Of a DNA stretch of 64,000 nt, positions 54,597-63,375 are shown one piece after another. The stretch is from Natronospira sp. (GTDB taxonomy: Bacteria; Pseudomonadota; Gammaproteobacteria; Natronospirales; Natronospiraceae): the NCBI GenBank assembly GCA_003558125.1, contig PWMQ01000072.1:62001-126000 (forward strand), given 5' to 3'. Position numbers and translations under genes: made by a program. The notes under the pieces are model-generated. The model was not told the origin of the DNA. It did not search any database and saw only the letters and a list, made by a program, of their open reading frames with translations. How positions within the stretch are numbered: the stretch's first letter is position 1; every line of letters begins with the position of its first letter.

Positions 54597-55163
54597 TCAG
54601 GGTTCTCTGCCTGGATTTTCCCCGGCCCGCCTTGCCCCGGTCAACTGGATCTCAAGGATGGTGTGGGGCCAATGACGGCGAACCCGGCTTTCCGGAGGAA
54701 TCGGGGGAGCAGCGAGGGGGAAAAAACGTTCTTCACTGGCTGGAAATTGCTCCAGGTCGAGCTGGAGCGCCTTGTCCATTCGATTCTGCACCCTCAATTC
54801 GCTGGCGTGGCCACCCTCCACCTTGACCTGATTCAATTCAAGGACCAGGTCGGCTTCACTTGTCTTCTCCGGTGCCACCCATTGCAGGGACAGCCGCCCA
54901 TCGCTTGATTCACTGAGGTTCAAGCCGGCTCGCTCTCCACTCATGACACTTACGACGCCACCGGCGAAAAGGGGACCGGCAGGCACCTGAAAGCGCTGAA
55001 TACGGCCTTCGCCATCGATCAGCTCGATTTCATGAGCCTGACGGCAGGGATTCGCCTCACAGGCGTGTGTGAGCATTTCCTCACGGGAAGGCAACGCCTG
55101 ACAGGCGGCAAGGAGCAGGGCGAGCAGCATGATCGTCGGATATGAGAGGCAGCGACGGTTCAT
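54597..55163 (-). CDS. Hypothetical lipoprotein coupled to the aldehyde dehydrogenase
   Basis: A 188-residue protein I do not recognise. It has a lipoprotein signal (lipobox LAAC, Cys21), then a predicted beta-rich domain of about 130 residues with HEIELIDGEGRIQRFQVPAG and LVLELNQVKVEGGHASELRV. Cys35 and Cys40 could form a disulfide (ACEANPCRQ). Its ATG overlaps the stop of the aldehyde dehydrogenase gene (ATGA), so it is likely the last gene of the SDR-ALDH unit. Confidence 0.7.
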   Translation of the reverse strand: MNRRCLSYPTIMLLALLLAACQALPSREEMLTHACEANPCRQAHEIELIDGEGRIQRFQVPAGPLFAGGVVSVMSGERAGLNLSESSDGRLSLQWVAPEKTSEADLVLELNQVKVEGGHASELRVQNRMDKALQLDLEQFPASEERFFPLAAPPIPPESRVRRHWPHTILEIQLTGARRAGENPGREP

Positions 55164-56764
55164 TGTTTTCGAAAAGTATCCGGAAGCGTTCTGAGGAAGG
55201 GCAGAAGGCCCCTCATTCGCCGGCCAAGGCCACGTCCGTTGAAAGCGCTGATGGCCCCTTTCAATCCCCGAAGGCCACGCTCACTGTAGGGAAACCACCA
55301 GGGCGTACGGGGCAGAAAATGGAATCGTTCGTCCACCAGGTTGCGCTCCCGGGCCATGGCCAGCATGCCGCTGCGACCATGACTGCGGCCGAGACCGGAA
55401 TGCCGCGGCCCGCCCCAGCTGATCTCCGGCATGCCATGGGTCATGAGATGGTCGTTGACCGTCACGGTGCCTGCATTTAGCCGTCGGGCCAGTTTACGGC
55501 CCCGGCGCCGACTCCGGGTCCAGACCGAGGCCGTCAGGGCGTAGGGGCTTTGGTTGGCAAGTGCTACGGCCTCATCCATATCATTCACGGCCTGAACTGC
55601 AATCACCGGGCCGAAAGTTTCTTCCCGCATGATGACCATCGTTTCATCAACGTTGCTGAGCAGGGTCGGTGGGTACCAGTATCCTCCCTGGGGCAGTTCC
55701 TGCGGCATGGGCGCCTGGGCCACAATTTGGGCCCCTGCGGACACGGCCTGATCCACCTGCTCAGCAACCTTATCTCGTTGGCGGGCAGTGGTAAGTGGGC
55801 CAATATCCGTCTGGTTTCCGTCCGGGAGCCCTACACGCAAACCTTCTACGCGCTGGGCAAGTTCATTCACAAAGCTGTCATGCAGGCGTCGGTCCACGTA
55901 GATTCGCTCGACGCCCGCACAGGCCTGGCCGGCGTTCTGGATGCTGGCCCACAGAGCACCGTTCACCGCCCGAGGCATGGGCGCATCATGGCAGACCAGC
56001 ATGGGATCCTTGCCACCCAGCTCAAATCCAGCGGGGATCAAACGCTCACCGGCGCGGGCCGCCAGCAGGCGCCCCACCGGCACCGAGCCGGTAAAGGCGA
56101 GCTTGTCGACGCCGTTGTCCGCCGCCAGCAGCCGTTCACCGGCCCGAACGCCCGGTAGCACCAGGTGCTGCATTAAGCCCGGCGGCAAATCCAGGTTTGC
56201 CAATCCCTCCGCCAGGCACTCCCCCACCGGGATGGTCTCAGGTGCCGTCTTGAAGACTACCCCGTTGCCGGCCAGCAGTGCGCAGATGATCTCGTGGGAG
56301 GGGATGCCCAGGGGGTAATTCCAGGGAGAAATGATGCCCACCAGACCGTGGGGCAGGTATTCCACCCGTGTTCGCTTTCCGACATAGGCCAGCGTACTCA
56401 GGGGAGGGCGCATCGGGCGCAGCCAGCGAGGCGCCATGCGACAGTAATAGCCGGTGGCCAGGGCGGCGGGCAGAATCTCGGTGGTGATGGCATCCTGCCG
56501 GGGCTTGCCGGTGCAGCTGGAAATCGTTGTCGCGACCGCCTCGCTGTTTTCGTCCAGCCACCAGGCCAGGGGTCTGATGCGTCTGGCTCTTTCGCGTAGA
56601 GGCAATGCGGCCCAGATTTCTTGCGCTTCACGAGCCCTGTTGAAGGCCTCGTCCACAGCCGCATCGCTCATCCAGGCATGTCGTGATAGCAGCTCGCCAG
56701 TGGCGGGATTGTGAACCAGGGCTTCATGTTCGCCTTCCGCTGGATTGTGTCGAGTGTTACTCAC
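55160..56764 (-). CDS. NAD(P)-dependent aldehyde dehydrogenase
   Basis: A 534-residue ALDH-superfamily enzyme turning aldehydes into acids. Active-site residues: Asn149 (SPWNYP), Glu248 (FELGGKDPMLV) and Cys282 (NAGQACAGVERIYV). The N-terminus carries a normal ALDH start; the C-terminal 40 residues are hydrophobic and basic (WWFPYSERGLRGLKG) and longer than in soluble ALDHs, which suggests membrane contact as in long-chain aldehyde dehydrogenases. It overlaps the SDR gene by four bases upstream and the lipoprotein by four downstream. Confidence 0.92.
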   Translation of the reverse strand: MSNTRHNPAEGEHEALVHNPATGELLSRHAWMSDAAVDEAFNRAREAQEIWAALPLRERARRIRPLAWWLDENSEAVATTISSCTGKPRQDAITTEILPAALATGYYCRMAPRWLRPMRPPLSTLAYVGKRTRVEYLPHGLVGIISPWNYPLGIPSHEIICALLAGNGVVFKTAPETIPVGECLAEGLANLDLPPGLMQHLVLPGVRAGERLLAADNGVDKLAFTGSVPVGRLLAARAGERLIPAGFELGGKDPMLVCHDAPMPRAVNGALWASIQNAGQACAGVERIYVDRRLHDSFVNELAQRVEGLRVGLPDGNQTDIGPLTTARQRDKVAEQVDQAVSAGAQIVAQAPMPQELPQGGYWYPPTLLSNVDETMVIMREETFGPVIAVQAVNDMDEAVALANQSPYALTASVWTRSRRRGRKLARRLNAGTVTVNDHLMTHGMPEISWGGPRHSGLGRSHGRSGMLAMARERNLVDERFHFLPRTPWWFPYSERGLRGLKGAISAFNGRGLGRRMRGLLPFLRTLPDTFRKQ

Positions 56765-57564
56765 CGTCCCCGCCCCCGAAATTCATCCATGCTGCGAGTG
56801 ATGCCCAGCAGGCGCATCAGGGCATCGAAAACCGGTACCGGCAGCAAGCGAGCAGGCCAGGCTGTATACACCAGCCAGGGCATGATGAGCCGACTTCGAT
56901 TGCGCTGGATTGCCTTCAACGTTCGTCGAACGACCTGTTCCGGTTTTAGAATGGGCAACAGCCAGCGCCAGCGTGTCTTGACGCCGGCGAACATGCCCGT
57001 ATCCACATAGAAAGGACAGACCACCGTGGTCCGAACCCGACTGCCCCGGTGTTTGAGTTCAAGCCGCAGAGCGTCATCGAAACCCATGGCTGCCCATTTG
57101 CTGGCCGAGTAATCCACCAGGCGAGCCGTGCCCACAATGCCGGCGGCGGAAGCGATGGTCACCACATGGCCGTGATCCCGTTCCAGCATGGCGGGGAGAA
57201 AAACCCGGCTGAGGTGGATCGGCGCAAGGGCATTGACCCGAAAGGTGCGCTCGATACTGGCGGGATCGGACTGTTCCAGATGCTGGCCGCCCACGATGCC
57301 GGCATTGTTGATCAGGATATCCACCGGACCGATGGTTTCCAGTACCTCGGCGGCCAACTGCTCAATGGCAGAGACATCGCTCAGGTCGCAGACCCGTCCG
57401 TGGAACCCTTCGCCAAGCTCCTTGCCCAGCTCATCCAGCCCGGCCTGATCTCTGTCCACACCGATGATCTGTGCCCCCTGATCAGCGAGGGCCAGGCAAA
57501 GGCCCCGCCCGATGCCACTGGCTGCGCCGGTAACCAGGGCCAGCGAACCCCGTATCTGTGTCAT
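56761..57564 (-). CDS. Short-chain dehydrogenase/reductase
   Basis: A 267-residue classical SDR with the NAD(P) motif TGAASGIG (13-20), NNAG (87-90) and catalytic Ser139, Tyr152 and Lys156 (YSASK). The C-terminal part is hydrophobic and basic (KTRWRWLLPILKPEQV and MPWLVYTAWPARLLPVP), as in membrane-associated retinol/steroid-type SDRs. Upstream of the ALDH in a coupled pair, it could oxidise long-chain or ring alcohols before the ALDH step. An aggagg lies ahead of the ATG. Confidence 0.9.
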   Translation of the reverse strand: MTQIRGSLALVTGAASGIGRGLCLALADQGAQIIGVDRDQAGLDELGKELGEGFHGRVCDLSDVSAIEQLAAEVLETIGPVDILINNAGIVGGQHLEQSDPASIERTFRVNALAPIHLSRVFLPAMLERDHGHVVTIASAAGIVGTARLVDYSASKWAAMGFDDALRLELKHRGSRVRTTVVCPFYVDTGMFAGVKTRWRWLLPILKPEQVVRRTLKAIQRNRSRLIMPWLVYTAWPARLLPVPVFDALMRLLGITRSMDEFRGRGR

Positions 57565-57641
57565 GTTTTCAATATCCTCCTGGGCAGTGGCCGTCTCGGT
57601 CAGACTTGCTCAAGGTTAATGCAAAATGGTTGTCCAGATGC

Positions 57642-57674
57642 AAAAAAGCCGGGCAATCCGTGGATTGCCCGGCT
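57642..57674 (-). terminator. Rho-independent terminator of ppsA
   Basis: AGCCGGGCAAT and ATTGCCCGGCT form a perfect stem around CCGTGG; on the - strand six to seven T bases follow. It lies 27 bases after the ppsA stop. Confidence 0.92.
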
Positions 57675-57700
57675 GAAGGCCTGCTGAGCATGGCGGCTGT

Positions 57701-60073
57701 TCAGTCTTCCAGCGACTGTCCAGCAAGGTGCAGCCAGGTCTCGATCACGGTATCCGGATTCAGGGAAACCGACTCGATTCCCTGATCCAGCAGCCATTGC
57801 GCCAGGTCCGGGTGATCCGAGGGCCCCTGACCACAGATACCGATGTACTTGCCCTGGTCCCGGCAGGCCTTGATGGCCATGGACAGGAGCTGCTTCACTG
57901 CCGCATCCCGCTCGTCGAAAAGGTGAGCGATCAGGCCGGAGTCCCGGTCCAGACCCAGGGTCAGCTGGGTCAGGTCGTTGGACCCAATGGAAAAGCCATC
58001 AAAGTACTCCAGGAACTGGTCTGCCAACAGGGCATTGGAGGGCAGCTCACACATCATGATGAGTTTCAGGCCGTTCTCACCTCGCTTGAGGCCATGCCCT
58101 TCAAGCAGCTCGGTCACCTGGCGGGCTTCGTCCACCGTGCGCACGAATGGGATCATGATCTGGACATTTTCCAGGCCCATGTCCTCCCGGACCTTCTTCA
58201 GAGCGGCCACTTCCAGTTCGAAGCAATCCCGGAAGTCATCCGAGATATAGCGAGAGGCGCCGCGGAAGCCCAGCATGGGGTTTTCTTCATCCGGCTCGTA
58301 CTGGCTGCCACCCACCAGGTTGGCATACTCGTTGGACTTGAAGTCCGACATCCGCACAATGACCGGTTCCGGTGCGAAGGCGGCCGCCAGCGTGGAAATG
58401 CCCTCGGCCAGCTTGTCGATGTAGAACTGGACCGGGTTGGCATAGCCGGCGGTGAACTCCCGGATGGTGTCCTTCAGGGATTCTTCCTGGCTGTCAAAAT
58501 TCAGCAATGCCTTGGGGTGAACACCAATCATGCGATTGATGATGAACTCCAGCCTTGCCAGACCAATGCCCTTGTGAGGGATATTGGAGAAGTCAAAGGC
58601 CCGGTCAGGGTTGCCCACATTCATCATGATCTTGAGAGGAATATCGGGCATGGATTCAAGGCTGATTTCCTTGCGCTCGAAATCCAGCTCTCCATCGTAA
58701 ATGTAGCCGGTATCCCCTTCGGCACAGGAGATGGTGACACCCTTGCCATCGCTGATACTGCGAGTGGCGTCACCGCAGCCGACCACCGCGGGGATGCCCA
58801 GCTCACGGGCAATGATTGCGGCATGGCAGGTTCGGCCACCGCGATTGGTGACGATGGCCGCCGCCCGCTTCATGATCGGCTCCCAGTCGGGGTCGGTCAT
58901 GTCAGTGACCAGTACATCACCAGGTTGGACCTTGTTCATTTCGCCCAGGTCGGACACCACACGGGCCTTGCCGGCACCGATACGCTGGCCAATGGCGCGA
59001 CCTTCACAGACCACCTGGGACTGTTCCTTGAGAACATAGCGTTCAATGGACTGGCCGGCCCGGCTTTTCACGGTTTCCGGGCGAGCCTGAAGGATATAGA
59101 TCTTGCCGGTTTCCCCGTCCTTGCCCCATTCAATATCCATGGGGCGCTGATAATGCTTTTCGATGGTTACGGCCTGGCGAGCCAACTCAGCGATGTCTTC
59201 GTCGCTGAGGCAGAAACGCTTGCGCTCCTCTTCAGCCACTTCCACGGTCCGCACCGACTTGCCGCTGGCCGACTCCTCGCCGTAGACCATTTTTTCCAGC
59301 TTGGTGCCCATGGTCCGGCGCAGGATGGGATCCCGGCCCTGCTCCAGAGCCGGCTTGTAGACGTAGTATTCATCCGGGTTGACGGCACCCTGGACGACCA
59401 TCTCACCCAGGCCATAGGAAGCGGTAATGAAGACCACGTCGGGGAAGCCGGACTCGGTATCCAGGGTGAAGGTCACGCCACTGGCGCCCAGGTCCGAGCG
59501 CACCATGCGCTGGATACCTGCTGACAGGGCCACTTCCTCGTGCCGGAAGCCATGATGCACGCGGTAGGTGATGGCCCGGTCGTTGAACAGGGAGGCAAAG
59601 ACCTCCTTGAGGGCGATCAGGACATTGTCAATGCCGCGAATGTTGAGGAAGGTTTCCTGTTGGCCGGCGAAGGAGGCGTCCGGCAGGTCCTCCGCAGTGG
59701 CGGAGGAGCGGACGGCGACGGTGGCATCCTGGCCGTCAACGGCCATCTCCGCATAGGCCTGGCGTACGGCTTCCTCAAGGGCAGGCGGGAAGGGCAGTTC
59801 CATCACCCACTGGCGGATCTGAGCGCCCACCCGGGTCAGGGCCTCCACGTCATCGGTGTCCAGATCCGACAGGGCCTGGTTGATTCGGTCCGCCAGGCCA
59901 TCATGCTGGAGAAACTCACGATAGGCGTCGGCAGTGGTGGCAAAGCCCCCGGGGACCGACACCCCCAGGTCCGACAGCCCGCTGATCATTTCACCCAGGG
60001 AGGCATTCTTGCCGCCCACCCGTTCCACATCGCCCATGCCGAGCGTCTCGAGACCGACTACGTACTCGTTCAC
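57701..60073 (-). CDS. ppsA: Phosphoenolpyruvate synthase
   Basis: PpsA turns pyruvate and ATP into PEP, AMP and phosphate, the entry to gluconeogenesis from pyruvate. The 790-residue protein has the N-terminal ATP-grasp domain ([19 protein letters not shown]), the phospho-His domain ([21 protein letters not shown]) and the C-terminal TIM barrel ([48 protein letters not shown]). It starts at a GTG (60073) with aaggggatcagg upstream. It is divergent from its regulator ppsR, a common arrangement. Confidence 0.96.
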   Translation of the reverse strand: MNEYVVGLETLGMGDVERVGGKNASLGEMISGLSDLGVSVPGGFATTADAYREFLQHDGLADRINQALSDLDTDDVEALTRVGAQIRQWVMELPFPPALEEAVRQAYAEMAVDGQDATVAVRSSATAEDLPDASFAGQQETFLNIRGIDNVLIALKEVFASLFNDRAITYRVHHGFRHEEVALSAGIQRMVRSDLGASGVTFTLDTESGFPDVVFITASYGLGEMVVQGAVNPDEYYVYKPALEQGRDPILRRTMGTKLEKMVYGEESASGKSVRTVEVAEEERKRFCLSDEDIAELARQAVTIEKHYQRPMDIEWGKDGETGKIYILQARPETVKSRAGQSIERYVLKEQSQVVCEGRAIGQRIGAGKARVVSDLGEMNKVQPGDVLVTDMTDPDWEPIMKRAAAIVTNRGGRTCHAAIIARELGIPAVVGCGDATRSISDGKGVTISCAEGDTGYIYDGELDFERKEISLESMPDIPLKIMMNVGNPDRAFDFSNIPHKGIGLARLEFIINRMIGVHPKALLNFDSQEESLKDTIREFTAGYANPVQFYIDKLAEGISTLAAAFAPEPVIVRMSDFKSNEYANLVGGSQYEPDEENPMLGFRGASRYISDDFRDCFELEVAALKKVREDMGLENVQIMIPFVRTVDEARQVTELLEGHGLKRGENGLKLIMMCELPSNALLADQFLEYFDGFSIGSNDLTQLTLGLDRDSGLIAHLFDERDAAVKQLLSMAIKACRDQGKYIGICGQGPSDHPDLAQWLLDQGIESVSLNPDTVIETWLHLAGQSLED

Positions 60074-60286
60074 TGGTCCTGATCCCCTTGTCTAGAGATG
60101 CATTTGCTGGAAGACTGGCCGCTTCCAGGGAGGTGGTCGCCCATGGCGGCGCCGAGCGGGCGACGGGCCCGGCGCGGCCCTGGGCAGCGCCGAAGCTCCT
60201 GTTGTCCCGCCGAATTATCCCCGAAATCAACGCATAATGACACCGGTGGGGCCGGGGCCGCGCCGATTCGCGAGGAGAATATCATC

Positions 60287-61126
60287 GTGAGTGACCAAGC
60301 CGACAAGCCACGGCGGACCGTGTTCTTCGTGTCCGATCGCACCGGGATTACCGCTGAAACCCTGGGCCACAGCCTGTTGACCCAGTTCGACGGTATCGAA
60401 TTTCGGCCAGTGACTGTGCCATTTATCGGTACCAAAGACAAGGCAGAGTCGGCGGCTCGCCGCATCAATGAAGCGGCCCGGGAGGAGGGCGCACGGCCGC
60501 TGGTTTTCAGTACCCTGATCACCGATGAGTGCCGGGCGATTGTCAAGGCCGCGGACGGCATGTACCTGGACTTCTTCGACGCCTTCATCGGGCCCCTGGA
60601 GAAGGAGCTGGGGCTGACCTCATCCCATGCCGCCGGCCGTGCCCACGGGGTGTTCGATGCCGAAACCTATACCCGTCGCATTGATGCCATGAACTACGCC
60701 CTGGCCAATGATGATGGCATCACCACCCGGCACTACGATCGAGCGGAGGTCATCCTGGTGGGGGTTTCCCGTTCCGGCAAGACCCCCACCTGCCTCTATC
60801 TCGCCCTTCACTATGGCGTTTACGCCGCCAATTACCCCCTGACCGAGGATGATCTGGAGGATGGCAAGCTGCCGCCGGGGCTTGACCAGCACCGCAAGAA
60901 ATTGTTCGGACTCACCATTGATCCCTCCCGCCTGCAGGATATACGCCAGGAGCGGCGCCCCGACAGCCGCTATGCCTCCATTCGCCAGGTCAACTACGAG
61001 GTGCGAGAAGCAGAAGTGCTTTTTCGCCGATACGGCGTTCCCTTCCTGAATACCACCACCTCCTCGGTGGAGGAGATTGCCACCACGGTGCTGCATAGCG
61101 CTGGTCTGCAGCGTCGCTTTTATTGA
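60287..61126 (+). CDS. ppsR: PEP synthase regulatory protein (kinase/pyrophosphorylase) PpsR
   Basis: A 279-residue DUF299-family enzyme that switches PpsA off by ADP-dependent phosphorylation and on by phosphate-dependent removal. RTVFFVSDRTGITAETLGHS is the family start; the P-loop is GVSRSGKT (159-166), followed by TPTCLYLAL and SRYASIRQVNYEV. The GTG at 60287 is preceded by gaggag with nine-base spacing. It diverges from ppsA across a 213-base gap that must hold both promoters. Confidence 0.94.
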   Translation: MSDQADKPRRTVFFVSDRTGITAETLGHSLLTQFDGIEFRPVTVPFIGTKDKAESAARRINEAAREEGARPLVFSTLITDECRAIVKAADGMYLDFFDAFIGPLEKELGLTSSHAAGRAHGVFDAETYTRRIDAMNYALANDDGITTRHYDRAEVILVGVSRSGKTPTCLYLALHYGVYAANYPLTEDDLEDGKLPPGLDQHRKKLFGLTIDPSRLQDIRQERRPDSRYASIRQVNYEVREAEVLFRRYGVPFLNTTTSSVEEIATTVLHSAGLQRRFY

Positions 61127-61129
61127 TTA

Positions 61130-61152
61130 CCCCCCCCCCGTATGGGGGGTGT
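61130..61152 (+). repeat. C10 homopolymer and hairpin after ppsR
   Basis: A run of ten C bases (61130-61139) lies just after the ppsR stop and can pair with a G6 run six bases on (CCCCCC-GTAT-GGGGGG). No T run follows. Runs of this length are prone to slippage and to sequencing error. Confidence 0.65.
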
Positions 61153-61296
61153 CCCATGAGCCATTCAGGCTTTGTAATGCAGCGCTTTTGGGGCTAATCT
61201 AGGCATACAGGCCATGAATGGAAGTAGCGCCTTTTTGGGCAGTTTCCCCGCCCATCATGCAATTTGCGCAAAGAAGCCCCTTAGGGAGGGTAATGT

Positions 61297-62241
61297 ATGA
61301 CGACTCGTGTAATCTTGATTCTGGTGGCATCGCTCTTTTTCCTGAGCGCTTGTTTCAGTAGCTCCAGCAGCGATGATGAGAGCCTCACCGAGCGTGACCG
61401 TGCCGAGGCGGCGGCCTCCGCTGCAGTCCTGTCTGGTTCCATCGATCCGCCCGATGACGACGATGATGACGAAGGCGTCGGCAATATGGGGCCTTTGGGT
61501 AACAGCAAGGCCCGCATTCAGCAGGCATTCGAGATCTGTGACACCGGTAGTGTTGAATCCGGTACCGACACGCGGGACTCTCTCTATACCCAGAGTGGCG
61601 AGATCGGCGTGGAGTGGAACTACTACCAGGATTGCGTCCAGGGAGCAGAAACCGAATTTGCCATGACCACTGATGGCTACCAGGCCTACGGTGATGCCGA
61701 AGACTGGACCGTGTCCTACATGCGTTGGACGGGTAGTCCGGACCAGCCTCTGGATGCTGACGGTGCATTCGTCACCGGTTTCCCGGGTGGTGAATGGCGG
61801 ATTCGGGGCAGCATGCATTCCTGTGATGAGTGCCAGTCTGAAGGCTTCCCGATCTTCGATGACCAGGGTTTTCTCCGCTGGGAAGTTGAAGGTGAGGGTG
61901 AGCGTGTGGTGTTCCAGTACGGGGAGCCCAACAACTTTTTCCACACCCGGGCCGAGGACATGGAAACACACGTTTCCCAGAGCATTGATGGTTACGTCGG
62001 TATTCTCTGGGAAGGCACACCCTGTGACCTCGAAGTGGAGTACACGACCCTGGAGAACATGATCATCTCGGATTTCGGGACTCGGGACGAGGTCATCCAG
62101 TCCGGTCGGCTTAATCTGGATATCCGAGGTGGTGGAAGTTATGAGGTCGAGTTCCAGGACGGGCAGGTCTTCCTTGACGGCCAGCTTGTCGAACCCGACG
62201 AAAACAACCCCTGCGCGGGTGCATTCGAGCTCACGTTCTGA
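61297..62241 (+). CDS. Orphan Cys-rich lipoprotein, function unknown
   Basis: A 314-residue protein without a recognised family. It starts with a lipoprotein signal (LSAC, Cys19), then a Ser run and an acidic stretch with DDDDDDE (about 53-59). The following 240 residues are strand-rich and hold six further Cys in ICD, DCV, SCDEC, PCD and PCA, enough for three disulfides. Gggaggg lies six bases before the ATG. It stands alone, with a strong terminator at 62268. Confidence 0.75.
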   Translation: MTTRVILILVASLFFLSACFSSSSSDDESLTERDRAEAAASAAVLSGSIDPPDDDDDDEGVGNMGPLGNSKARIQQAFEICDTGSVESGTDTRDSLYTQSGEIGVEWNYYQDCVQGAETEFAMTTDGYQAYGDAEDWTVSYMRWTGSPDQPLDADGAFVTGFPGGEWRIRGSMHSCDECQSEGFPIFDDQGFLRWEVEGEGERVVFQYGEPNNFFHTRAEDMETHVSQSIDGYVGILWEGTPCDLEVEYTTLENMIISDFGTRDEVIQSGRLNLDIRGGGSYEVEFQDGQVFLDGQLVEPDENNPCAGAFELTF

Positions 62242-62267
62242 GCAAAGCCTATCCAGTCGATAGCCAG

Positions 62268-62303
62268 GAAAACGGCCCCTGATATCAGGGGCCGTTTTCT
62301 TTT
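62268..62303 (+). terminator. Strong bidirectional terminator
   Basis: A 15-base perfect palindromic stem (AAAACGGCCCCTGAT / its complement) followed by T-rich bases on both strands. It ends the lipoprotein gene and could also stop the hydrolase gene on the other strand. Confidence 0.92.
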
Positions 62304-62424
62304 GATGGGGGTGGGGCACATCCCTGTGCCGCCAGTGCGGTCAGTCAGCTTCCTGCCATGCCAGACCGCTTGAAGGGGGTGGCCCTTCAGGTTGAAACTC
62401 TAGTATCCCCAATCAGAGGTCGCA

Positions 62425-63192
62425 TCACCCGTTTGGGTGACGTTCGGCAATACGCGTGATTGCTTTGTCCAGGGCCTGGTTAAAGGCATCCGGGGCTTCC
62501 TGATTGAGAAAATGCCCGGTGTCGGGAATTATGGTCTCGGACATGTAGGGGGCCAGCCGTTCACGGGTTGCTCCGGGAATCAGCGGGCAATTAATGGCAT
62601 GAATCGGACCGGCGTAATTGGCGAAGGACTCGCTGGGGTCCCAGCGCAGCAGTGCCGCCCAGGCCGGCAACGCCCAGCTCGGGTCCGCCGCGGCCATGCC
62701 CTGGGCAATCCGCGCCTTGAGCGCTTCGCTGGCCTTGGGCCCGGTGGTGTTGTTCACAAGGTCACCCACGGCGGCGGCGAAATCCTCGGCGAAGGGCTCA
62801 TAGAATCCATTTATTGTGGCCTCGTCCATGGCGCCGTAGTTGATCAGGAAGGTATCGGCGAGAACCACACCCATGACCCGCTCTGGCGCCATGGCAGCAG
62901 CTTCCAATGCCACGGTCCCGCCCATGGAGTGTCCGACCAGAATGGCCTGCTGACTGTCGAGCTTGCCAAGCAGCTCAACCACATCACGGGCAAAGCCCCC
63001 CATGCTCCACTCCTGCCGGTCATCGGGAGCGCTGTCGCCGTGGCCGGGGAGGTCCATTGCCAGGGTCTCGTGCCGGCCCGCCAGATGTTGTAGCTGGGCC
63101 CGCCAGTGGTTCCGGCAGCAGGTCCAGCCGTGGATGAAGACCACGGCGGGGCCGGGGCCAGATTGGTGTTCGAAAGCGATGCCTTTGTTCAT
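62425..63192 (-). CDS. Alpha/beta-fold hydrolase
   Basis: A 255-residue alpha/beta hydrolase with oxyanion region FIHGWTCCRNHW, nucleophile Ser89 in VGHSMGGTV and the C-terminal His in PDTGHFLNQEAP. The AMDLPGHGDS segment is typical of esterase/lactonase-like members. The substrate is unknown. I start at ATG 63192 (MNKGIAFEHQ, with aaggaac ahead); the frame runs much further upstream without any homology. It is divergent from a LuxR-like regulator. Confidence 0.88.
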   Translation of the reverse strand: MNKGIAFEHQSGPGPAVVFIHGWTCCRNHWRAQLQHLAGRHETLAMDLPGHGDSAPDDRQEWSMGGFARDVVELLGKLDSQQAILVGHSMGGTVALEAAAMAPERVMGVVLADTFLINYGAMDEATINGFYEPFAEDFAAAVGDLVNNTTGPKASEALKARIAQGMAAADPSWALPAWAALLRWDPSESFANYAGPIHAINCPLIPGATRERLAPYMSETIIPDTGHFLNQEAPDAFNQALDKAITRIAERHPNG

Positions 63193-63375
63193 GGCGAGAC
63201 TGTTCCTTACCCGTTTGATCGGTAAAACAGAGGATATGGCGATCATCCTGCCCAAAAACACGGGTCGGCGCAAAATAGACTCAACTGAGTTATGGAAAAT
63301 TGGGTCTGCCTGGCCTAGACTTTCAGTGTGGAGGTTGATCTGTCTCCGGGGGCATGCTGAGGGGTGGCTCAGGCT

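Noticed and set aside
57728-59524. 598-residue open frame on the + strand opposite ppsA
   Set aside because: Complementary to a highly conserved gene, with no motif of its own.
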